Assembly: GCF_950023065.1 (NCBI RefSeq)
Contig: NC_088678.1
Location: 12,266,580 to 12,330,579 of the forward strand
Direction: 5' to 3'
From: Planococcus citri
Lineage: Eukaryota > Arthropoda > Insecta > Hemiptera > Pseudococcidae
DNA length: 64,000 nt
Shown: in pieces, positions 48,180 through 57,690 of the stretch
Layout: each line of letters opens with the position of its first letter
How positions within the stretch are numbered: the first letter of the stretch is position 1
Position numbers and translations under genes: made by a program
Notes under the pieces: generated by a model
Database searches by the model: none
Seen by the model: only the letters and a program-made list of their open reading frames with translations
Told to the model about the DNA's origin: nothing

Positions 48180-48610
48180 ATACAGAGGTCAATGACCTCA
48201 AGAGATCAAAAAGACAGGCAGACAGACAACCCTTGAAAAGCCAGACAGGCACACAGACAGCCTATAGATGCTAAACAAGTAGGTCATAGTGGCCTTGAGA
48301 AACCTGGCATGACGTGCAGACGACCTTGAAAGGCCAGGAAGAAGGGTCAATGACCTTGAGAAGACATACTGATGGGATGGGACATTGACTTGAAAACGCC
48401 AGACTGACCAACAGATAAATAATCTGGAGTGGCTAAACAAGCAGGTCAGTGACCTTGAGAGTCTAGACAGGCGGATCAATGAACTCAAGAGGTAAGACAG
48501 ATGGACAGACAGGAAAACAGGCGCCCTTGGGAAGCCTGACAGAAGGATCAATGACCCAAAGAGCCCAGACAGGTAGACAGACAGCATTGAGAGGCTATAC
48601 AGCGAAATTT
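48180..48610. repeat. GACAGACAGG minisatellite (block C)
   Basis: GGCAGACAGACAACCCTTG, GTCAGTGACCTTGAGAGTC and GACAGGTAGACAGACAG words. Word order runs parallel to the copy at 31815-32205. Confidence 0.75.
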
Positions 48611-48819
48611 CAATTCAAATTATCCTTTCTTTAAGGACTATATTCTCCCTCCAGAAGGATCAGCTTTTTCTTCTTTTTTGGGGGGCAATTTCAAAGAATA
48701 GGTTGGTAAAAGAACGTTTGAAACACATTATTGACATGTATGTACAAGTAGGTAGCCTATAATTATTTGAAAACGTCAGCTATTTATGGTTAAAAATATG
48801 GTTTATTTGATCACTTATC

Positions 48820-48940
48820 TAATCACGTCATAAGGAACTGATTAGGAATTTGATAACCTAAGTACCCACGTTGATAATGATGAAATTAATGAAGTTTTCC
48901 TCCTAAATTTAGGTACCTAATACCTAAGTATAAGAAGAAA
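48820..48940 (+). promoter_or_regulatory. conserved array promoter, copy 7
   Basis: ATCTAATCACGTCATAAGGA, CTGATTAGGAATTTGATAAC, CGTTGATAATGATGAAAT and TAAGTATAAGAAGAAAT (TATA-like, about 48926-48941). The leader mini-ORF start is ATA in this copy. Confidence 0.6.
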
Positions 48941-49019
48941 TAAAAAATCAAGTTTAAATAAAATTCGAGTGATTTAAGAGTTGGTTCTGTGTTGTGGATT
49001 AGGATATAAAAGTGTAACA

Positions 49020-50411
49020 ATGAGTATAGGTTTGTTGCTGCTGATAATTGTTTTTATGATGATTAAGACAGACAAATTGGTATGCGGTGTGCTCTCATAT
49101 AAAACAGCCTCCGTAATATTGCTAGGTTTTCCTGTGGTAAGTTTCCTCCTTGATAGTTTTAAGCATTCAGCTTTAGTTGCTAGTTTTTTGGTGTCAAATT
49201 GTTCTTGGTTTGGCACAGTTATCACAGTATTTCCTTATCCATCAAATTATCCTTTCTTATAAGAAAAATGGTCTCCATTAACTCCATTATTCTATTTCTT
49301 TTTCTTTATTTTTTTTTAGCTGAGTTTTATTCAAGCCTTCCTCTCAAAATACATCGAAGCAGGTAAATTGAATTCCTTGGTTATATGTAGGTACCTAGTC
49401 TTATTTTGAATCGAATGATGTCCATATTTAATGCTAATCAATTGCTCGATGACGTACCTAGATAATTATGATATAGGAGCAGGTACTAAAGATTTTTTAC
49501 TTATTGTTTTATAATTTTTTTCTACAGAGAACTCTTTTGAGGTTCACGTGAATGACTTTATGTTTTTTGTTTTTGTATGTACTTGCCTAAGCGCACTGAT
49601 TGGAATTGAACTCGTGAGTGGTGACTACCTGTACTTTTATTTCGTTATTGTCAACTTTTTAAATAGTTACCTATTCAATTAATGATATAATATTTTCAGA
49701 AAAAGGTATCTCTTACTACGCCGATCCTTTTGGCATTACTGTTAATAATTTTTGCTTTGTTGGCTACTTGCATTCAATATATCGTCGGTTATTTTGATTT
49801 TACGAAAGGTCAATTCAGTAGCCGTTTTGTCAGCGTACAATTCCAGTATGCTTTGATTGCTGGTAAGTAAATGTATCAAAGATTATTTAAATTTTAATTC
49901 GTCAGCGATCTCATTTTTTTTCAAATTATGAAAATTATTTCGCAATTATTTACCTACATTTTTATCTCCATATAAATGTACGAGTACTTTGTCAACGAAA
50001 AAGTGACTGTAAAAACTGACAGCTCAATATGTGAAATCAATCTGTTGGAAAATTTATGAAATTTAAAAAAATAAGCAAATCAATTCAGCATGATGATTTT
50101 GAAAAAAAATACCCACTGGCGTAGGTAATTTTTTCCTGTAAATTTTCATGTCTAAAATGCACTATAGGTAGCATACTTAATTACTCACTTATTTACCCCC
50201 TCATCTTACCTATACATACCGGACCCAGTTCAATATTGTTTAGAAAAATTGTTTCCATTTTTTTTTTTTTTTTACAGAACTCGTGTCACTTTACGCTTTC
50301 CAAATAATTTTCACTCTTTTCATGGACCTGTTTGGTGAAGATCTGCCATCCAAATCGAAACAAACATCTAAATCGAAGCCATCGTCTGATGCACCGATAC
50401 TTAATGTTTGA
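49020..50411 (+). CDS. array membrane protein, copy 7 (five exons)
   Basis: Exons 49020-49136, 49320-49362, 49528-49613, 49700-49862 and 50278-50411 give 180 residues. Start in the GTAACAATG context. N-terminus MSIGLLLLIIVFMMIKT, then DKLVCGVLSYK, then four further hydrophobic segments at about residues 30-50, 62-81, 89-111 and 138-155. The loop FDFTKGQFSSRFVSVQFQ precedes the last segment, and the 25-residue tail is hydrophilic with SKSK and SKPSSD and ends INV-like (ILNV) before TGA. All junctions are standard and in phase. The protein is either five-pass or a signal peptide followed by four passes. No catalytic or binding motif is seen; function unknown. Best intact example together with copies 2 and 6. 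Confidence 0.88.
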
Positions 50412-52015
50412 GAGACAATCAGCGCGTTAAATTGCCACCGTTTGGGTTGTAGGCTCATTTGGATTTTCAATGTTTTAAATTAAGTACCTATCTGTGCCTA
50501 AGTTACTGTTTTAAATGTTTATGATTACTTACCTATCAAAAAATAATGATACCTAAAAATTCATCAATATAAGTACCTATACTAATAAGGATAATGAATG
50601 TATTATGGCATGCAACGTAATTTTTGATTACTTTTTAAACAATACAATTTTCTCAGATTTAAAATTTTAATGTAACAAAATTATGTACGAAAGGTTTCAG
50701 GAAGAAATATCAAGTTGATATTTTCCTTGAGCTGGGATGAAAAATAGAGTACCTATGTACTTAAAGAAAAATTGACGGCCGAGTGACCTCAAGACTAAGA
50801 GGTTTGTGATGAGCTGTTACAATTATTTTTGGAATTGTATGGTCGAAATTCGAATTTTTAGACTATTCCAAAAACCGGAAGAATTCCAATATGTATCACG
50901 TTTTACGACTTTCATGGGGGGGGGGGGGATTTTTGACAGTTTTTCAGAGCGGAAGTAAATTGGCTAAAAATCAAAATTTTTCCGCCTTTGGACCCATGTG
51001 AGATCGGCAATTATGCAATTGGACAGCTCATTAGCTATAAATTTTGTGGCTGACTACATCGAAGGTCTTCTCACTATTGAAAAAATCGGTGAAAAAATTT
51101 CAAGTGCAGAAGTTCATTTTTCGATTTTTGAAAATTCTAATTCAGGTCATTTTTCAGATGGATAGATAAACCAAATTTTGAATCTAATTCAGGTAGAAGA
51201 ATGAAAATCTATTTATTTCTATAGACCTTTTGAATCAATTAGTGGAGATTTCGAGACATTTTTGGAGTCTGCGCTGAAGTTTTTAATTTTTATACTTCAA
51301 AGAAATGCTCATAAGAAGGGCCAGGTACATAGAATGAAATTCCAGCATATGTACCAAGAAATCGGACTAATCTTTGTAAACCCTTTCAGTTGGTTTAGGC
51401 ACAAATTGTCAAAAATAAATTATTGCTACGTATAAGTATTCCAAATTTTAAAATTTCTCAACCAATTTTTCGAAGAAAAAAATTAAAAATCTGCCTCCAA
51501 CGAACGAACCAGCATGGAAATACGAAATATCCAAAATCGATTGTTGACCTTTTTGGATTAGGTATTTGGAAGATCCAAATATTTTTCGGTATTTTTATTC
51601 AATTTTTTGAAAAAATGCATGAATTAATCGAATGAGTTCAAATTGCATATAGTGATGGTTTCAAACAATTTTGAAACCTCTGACAGATTCTTGAATTTTC
51701 CAGTCTTATTGTTAGAAAAATTGCCACAAAAAGGGAAAAGTGTAATTGACTTACCCATAAACTCAAATACATCGTCCTTGTTGAATTTTGTGGCTATTTC
51801 AATCCATTTCCAAGGGTTTGAAATTTCAATTTTTCTTTTTTTTTTGACAGCTTTAGATAGCCTTCAAAAATCATTTGAAAAAGCTTTACGTGGCTGAAAA
51901 TAAGAATACAAATCAACTTCCAGCTTTCCATGTACGTGAATTAAATAAAATTTGATTTTTCCAGCCTGAAAATAACTCGTCAAATTTGAATTTTCAAGAA
52001 CTCTTTGAGAATAAG
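50412..52015. repeat. duplicated 3' flank of array copy 7
   Basis: 3' UTR words (GGATTTTCAATGTTTTAAAT), then block A (AAATTGACGGCCGAGTGACC; GGTTTGTGATGAGCTG), TCACGTTTTACGACTTTC and AAAGAAATGCTCATAAGAAG. The AATAAA of sister copies is AATACA here (about 50641). No gene is seen. Confidence 0.55.
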
Positions 52016-52020
52016 AACAT

Positions 52021-53441
52021 GGTTTTTATTGGCGCAATGTATTCAATACACTAAGGCGACAAAAACGTGATATGAATTTTTTAAAACCGGTTCATTAATT
52101 TGCAACCAGTTGACAAAAAATAGCCGAAAATTGGATATAGAGAAAAAAGCCTGAAACAAAAGTTGTAGAGCGTGAAAAATTGAACCATTTTCGCTGATCA
52201 GATTTTAAAACCGGTTCCTTAATTTGCAACCAGTTATCAAAAATTACCTTAAAATTGGAGATCGAGAAAAAAACTTGAAACAAAAGTTGTAGAGTGTGAA
52301 AAATAACACAATTCTGTCTAATCATATTTTAAAACCGGTTCACTGGTTCGCATTTAGCAACCAGTTTTTGACAATCACCTAAAAATTGAAGGTGAAGAAA
52401 AAAACTTGAAACGATAGTTGTAGAGCGCGAAAATTGAACAATTTTTGCTGATTGGATTTTGAAACCGGTTCACTAATTTGCAGCCAGTTATTGAAAATTT
52501 TCCATGGCTAATAATTTGCAACATGTAACTTTCGATGGCTTGCTGCGAATTAATGAACTGGTTGCAAAATCTGATTAGCGAAAACAGTTCAATTTTTCAC
52601 ACACTACAACTTATGTTTCAATTTTTTTCTCAATCTTTAATTTTTAGGTGATTGTCAAAAACTGGTTGCTAAATGCGAAACAATGAACTGCTTTCAAAAT
52701 GTGATTGAACAGAATTGTGTAATTTTTCACGCCCTACAGTTTTGTTTCCAGCTTTTTTCTCTATCTACAATTTTTAGGTGATTGTCAAAAACTGGTTGCT
52801 AAATGCGAACCAGTAAACCGGTTTCAAAATGTGATTGAACAGAATTGTGTAATTTTTCACTCCCCACAACTTTTGTTTCAAGCTTTTTTCTCGATCTCCA
52901 ACTTTTAGGTAATTTTCGATAACTGGTTGGAAATTAATGAACCGGTTTCAAAATCTGATCTGAGAAAATGGTTAAATTTTTCACGATCTACAACTTTTGG
53001 TTCAAGCTGTTTTCTCTATCTCCAATTTTTAGGTGATTGTCAATAACTGGTTGCTACATGCGTACCAGTAAACCGGTTTCAAAATGTGATGAATCAGAAT
53101 TGTGTGATTTTTGACGCTCTACAACCTTTGTTTCAAGCTCTTTTCTCTATCCACAATGTTTGGGTATTTTTTGTTAACTGATTGCAAATTAATGAACCGG
53201 TTTCAAAAATTCATATCACGTTTTGGTCGCCTCAGTGTGTAGAATACATTGCGCCAATAAAAACCAGTTCAATTTTTTTGACCAAACCGGTTTTTCAATT
53301 TGTGGACACCCTGTGCATGCACCTGAAATTTTCAAGGTCGCTTTTGAAAGCGCTTATTTTTCCTCACTCAACGCTGCTTCATTCATCTCGCCAACTTTTT
53401 CCACTTAGAAATTAAAGCCACTGAGTACTACTTTTGTGCCA
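52021..53441. mobile_element. foldback element FB2b, left-truncated
   Basis: Starts inside the FB2 arm (GGTTTTTATTGGCGCAATGT) and runs through the 155-bp repeat units to the right end ACTACTTTTGTGCCA. The left terminal 170 bp found in FB2a are absent. The right arm carries GTTTTGGTCGCCTCAGTGTG and GGGTGTCC-type words complementary to its left. Confidence 0.75.
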
Positions 53442-53464
53442 TAAGCTGTATCTATAGGTACCTA

Positions 53465-53790
53465 TGGATATAATGCAATTTTTTCACCCAAAGTATGCAA
53501 AAATTTCAGTTCGAGTGATGTGAGTATTCTTGAAAAGAATTTTTTAAGCTGAAAAACATGAAAAATGTTGATTAAAAAAAAAATGAACCCAGTGATCAAA
53601 AAATACATTTAAAAAAAATAGGCAATGAAAGTCATTTATAAATTCATACTTAAAAGAAGTACATAAAAGAAAAAAATAGAAATTAGAAGAAACCTTGACA
53701 ATGAAGGAAAAAATATAAATAAAAAATGCGCCAGTAGATAGGTAAAAAATGAAATACAATTCAATGTTTCGAGAAAAAATTTTTTGATGA
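53465..53790. repeat. direct repeat upstream of array copy 8
   Basis: GCAATTTTTTCACCCAAAGT, ATGAACCC(A/G)GTGATCAAA, GTCATTTATAAATTCATA and TTGACAATGAA(G/A)GAAAAAATAT occur here and, in the same order, at 55735-56075. The two copies bracket array copy 8. Confidence 0.75.
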
Positions 53791-53984
53791 CATTTTAAGT
53801 AGGTAAGTCTAGGTAAGTAAGCTCGAGTCTTTTTATTTTTTTAGGGGGGCAATTTCAAAAAAAAAGCTTGATAGAAGAACGTTTAAAAACATCATTGAGA
53901 TGATAACCTACCTACCTATAACCTATAATTATGTATTTTGAAAACTTCAGCTATCTATGGTTAAATATGGGTCATTTATTCATC

Positions 53985-54105
53985 ATTTATCTAATTACCT
54001 ATACGTGATAAGGCAACGATTAAGAATTAGATATAAATACGTTGATAATGATGAAAATAATGAAGTTTTCATTCTAAAATTAGGTAGGTACATGTATAAG
54101 AATAA
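53985..54105 (+). promoter_or_regulatory. conserved array promoter, copy 8
   Basis: ATACGTGATAAGGCAACGAT (diverged CRE-like), ACGTTGATAATGATGAAAAT, GAAGTTTTCATTCTAAAAT and CATGTATAAGAATAAAAAAG. The leader mini-ORF ATG AAA TTC GCG TAA is at 54124-54138. Confidence 0.55.
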
Positions 54106-54210
54106 AAAAGAAATCAAGTTGAAATGAAATTCGCGTAATCGAAGTGTTGGTTCTGTGTTCCGTGTTGTGGTTAGGATACGTATAGATACCTACAAGACGT
54201 GTACCTAACA

Positions 54211-55402
54211 ATGTGCATAAGTTGGCTGCTGTTTTTAATCATTTTCATGATGATTAACCTGATTAACCAGGTTAACAAAAAAAAATTATTATGGGGTGGG
54301 TTTTCATATGAAACAGCCACCATAATATTGCTATGTTTTCCTGTGGTAAGTTTCCTGCTTGACAGTTTTAAATTTCGGCTTTACAATGATTAATTTTTCG
54401 GTGTCAAATTGTTCCCAGTTTGGCACACATACATAATTATCACAGTATTTCCATCGTCGCCTCTTATTAGAAAAACGATCTCCATTAACTGGATTATTCA
54501 ATTCTACCTTTTCATTTTTTTTTTTTTCAGATAACTTTTTTTCAATCCGTTTTGACAAGATGGGTCGAATCAGGTAAATTTAATTCCTATATTGAATCAT
54601 TACTATGAGCATAAGCCTACTTTGAATCGTAAGATGTCTATTTTTGCACTAATCAATTGCTTAAGTATCTATATATTTATATATAATATTGAAAAGATTT
54701 TTAATCAGATCTATTGTAATTTTTTCTACAGAGAATTTTTTCGAAGAGCTTCAATTCAAAGACTTAACAATGTTTATTATTGTATGTGCTTGCATTAGCG
54801 GAATTATTGGAATTGAATTGGTAAGTGTTGACTATTTAAGTATATAGGTACTTTTATTTCGTTAGATATGCCAATTTTTTCAATATTAAATTAATGAAAT
54901 GATATTTTCAGAGAAAGTTCTCTCTTGTGCGGCCTGCCTATCTCGCTATTTGGATCATGATTGTCGCTTGCTTTGCTTATTGCATTCAAGCTATCGTATC
55001 TCGTTTTGATTTCAAAAAAGGTGAATTCAGTAGCCGTTTTGTCAGCATACAATTCCAGTATGCTGTGATTGTTGGTAAGTAAACGTTTTAAAGATTTGAA
55101 TTTCATCAACTTTGTCAATAAAAAAGAGTAAGGTAAGTTACTGCAAAAACTGGCTGCTCAATATCTGAAATCAATTTTTTGAAAAATTTCCGAAATTTAC
55201 AAAAATAAAAGAATTAATTTAGAAAAATTGTTACCATTTTTTTTTTTTTTTTTTTACAGAATTCGTATCAATTTACGCTTTTCTAATAATGTCGACTGTT
55301 ATCGTGGACCTGGTTCGGGAACATCTGCCATCCATATCGACACAAACATCTACGAGTAAATCGATTAAGCCATCGTCTGAAGTGCCGATAGTTAATGTTT
55401 GA
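54211..55402 (+). CDS. array membrane protein, copy 8 (five exons, most divergent array copy)
   Basis: Exons 54211-54345, 54531-54573, 54732-54820, 54912-55074 and 55260-55402 give 190 residues. N-terminus MCISWLLFLIIFMMINLI, hydrophobic, then KKKLLWGGFSYE. The Cys of the usual (V/I)CGV motif is Trp here. Exon 2 starts ITFFQSV instead of LSFIQAF, and exon 3 is one codon longer. Exon 4 begins RKFSLVRPAYLAIWI, and its loop keeps FDFKKGEFSSRFVSIQFQ. The tail after VREHLPS is Ser/Thr/Lys-rich and ends VNV before TGA. Splice sites are standard. It is flanked by a 330-bp direct repeat on both sides, unlike the other copies. Function unknown. Confidence 0.85.
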
Positions 55403-55734
55403 GAAACAATCTCGACATTATTTGGATTTTCAATGCTTTAAATTAAGAATCTCTGCTTATAAATGACTGTTTTAAATGTTTAATATTATTTTTAAAAATA
55501 ATGATGAAAATTAATCGTTGCATTACTTATGGTAGGTATGCATAGACCTTTTTACACAAAACTTTTTAATTTCAAAAAAAAAAAAAAATTGAAAAAATTA
55601 AAAATTAAATTTTGGATTTGAAACGGGTGGAAACAAATTTTGAAAACTTTTGCCAAAAATCAGAAAATCTATGGTATGAATTATACAGCTGGGATTTTTA
55701 TGCAGAAATATGGTGAAAATAAATGCAATATTTT

Positions 55735-56075
55735 ATGCAAATTTTTCCACCCAAATTATGCAAAAAAATATGCAAAAATTTCAGTTTGAGTGACGAATTT
55801 GGGAAAAGAATTTTTTAAAGTTGAAAAACATGAAAACTGTCAATTCAAAACAAAATGAACCCGGTGATCAAATAATACATTTTTATTTCTAAAAAAAATG
55901 GGCGAAAAAAGTCATTTATAAATTCATAATTCATAAAATCAAGAAGTAAAAGAAAAAAAATATAATTTAGAATAATTAAGAAACTTTGACAATGAAAGAA
56001 AAAATATTCGAAGAACTGCGCCAGTTAATATAAAATACTTCAATGTATCGAGGAAACATTTTTTGATCACATTTT
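55735..56075. repeat. direct repeat downstream of array copy 8
   Basis: Second copy of the segment at 53465-53790 (ATGAACCCGGTGATCAAATA; GTCATTTATAAATTCATAAT), same orientation, about 2.27 kb away. Confidence 0.75.
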
Positions 56076-56627
56076 AGCAGTGCTGTTGCGACTCTTCGAA
56101 CAAAAAAAGTCTTAAAATCTCCATTTTTGCAAAATTTTGGTAAATGTGAAAAAAAACCACAGAAAATGCTTAAATATGCAGAAATATGCTGTTAGTCCGG
56201 CATATGACAAATAGGAGTAATTGCACCCCCCCCCCACCGATCCTCCGGGACAACTTTTTTCTTAAAGGGGACATCCTAAGGAACATTTTAAAGGAAACTT
56301 GCCAAAAAAAAAAGTTGCCCTTACTTACAAAATGGCGCCCATTTTGATTTACAGGTCAGCCGAAATCAGACCCTCATAGAAAATCACTACTAGCGTCATT
56401 ACTAAAAAAAAACACTAGTAACTTTTTCGGCAAGTAGCGTCACTACTACTGACAAACGTTACTAATGACTAGTAACGTTTGTCAATAGTAGTGACGCGCG
56501 CATATTTGCGCATTTTGCACTGAAAATCATGTCAAAAACATGTTAAAAGTAGCTATTTACTCGTAGACTGTCCTAGGACAACGGATTCTCCCCAAAAAAA
56601 TTTTGAAAATCATAAAAAATTTTCTCA

Positions 56628-56704
56628 CCGTAGGTGGGATTTGAACCTACAACCCCTTGCATCCTAATCATCTATCTTACCTACTAGGCCACTGTGGCAG
56701 TTGG
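56628..56704 (-). other. degenerate tRNA-like module in FB5
   Basis: Minus strand: TGGCCTAGTAGGTAAG fits the pol III A box at every fixed position, and GGTTCAAATCC fits the B box. The T stem pairs 4 of 5; the acceptor stem pairs 5 of 7 counting a wobble. It resembles a decayed tRNA or tRNA-derived SINE head. Confidence 0.55.
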
Positions 56705-57369
56705 AAGAAGTGGTGCTTTAAGCATTTATATGCGCTTTTCAGCACTCTGGAAGTCTGGACTTTGAAAAATTTCAAGTATGATGATTTTACAAAATTAAAA
56801 CTGCGGATATATAGATGAGTTTTTGGTATGGTAATGCTTCTAGATATAAATTAAATGGATATTGAGTCATATCTACCTATAAAAACAAATAAGCTTTCCT
56901 TATTTGTAATTTTTTTGAAATTTATCCAAATTAAAAATGATGCAAAAAATTGATTTTCATGACTTAGGCATTTTAATTTTTTAGGAAGTTGTGATATTTT
57001 TAAAAATATAAATAGGACCCGAGCAAGCCAGGACAAAAGCTATTGACAATTGACAATTCTTCATTTTTTTCAGGACATAATTTTTGTATTTTCAAAAACA
57101 ATCAATTTTGGCAAAAAAAATAGAAAATGTTAAATGATTATTTCCAGATATTCTGCAAAAAATGACGTTTTTAGATTGAGGATTTCTGGTAATTTGACTG
57201 AAATGCATCTGAGGAACCTTTTTTTAAAAAAAAGATCAAGTAAAAAAACGTGATGTGAGAAAATGTCAATTTTCCTACTCTCTAATTTTGGTTAGAAAAA
57301 GGAAAAGGAAAATGATCTGGCCTGAGCAGAAAGTTTTGAAAATTCATAATTTAAAAAAACATGGTTTGT

Positions 57370-57690
57370 GTGGGCTTGGTCATTAGTAGCGTTGAACCAT
57401 TCACTAGTAACGTCGAGTCAGTCGCTAGTAGCGCCAAACTGATCACTAGTAACGTTAAGGCAGTCGCTAGTAACGCCAAGCTTATCACTAGTAACGTTGA
57501 GTTGGTCACTAGTAGTGTTCAGTTGGTCGCTAGTAGCGTTGAGTCGATCGCTAGTAGTGACGAGCTGGTCGCTAGTAGTGACGAGCTGGTCGCTAGTAGT
57601 GTCAAGTTGGTCACTAGTAGCGTCAGTACACACGCTAGTAACGTTTTCGAAAACGCTAGTAACTTTTTCGGAAACACTAGTAGTTTTTTG
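57370..57690. repeat. 21-bp CTAGTA minisatellite in FB5
   Basis: GTCGCTAGTAGCGTTGAGTC-type units of 21 bp repeat about 14 times with substitutions. Because the period is a multiple of three and free of stops, both strands stay open (134 codons forward, 71 reverse, both with 7-residue repeats). These frames are not genes. Confidence 0.85.

Noticed and set aside
48198..48587. 129-codon minus-strand frame rich in Leu, Ser and Cys (also 31831-32202)
   Set aside because: Reverse reading of the GACAGACAGG minisatellite; similar pseudo-frames appear at each copy of that repeat.
44536..56704. tRNA genes at 44536-44614, 24805-24882 and 56628-56704
   Set aside because: A and B boxes are good but acceptor and T stems pair poorly, and all three lie inside transposons; listed as tRNA-like modules instead.
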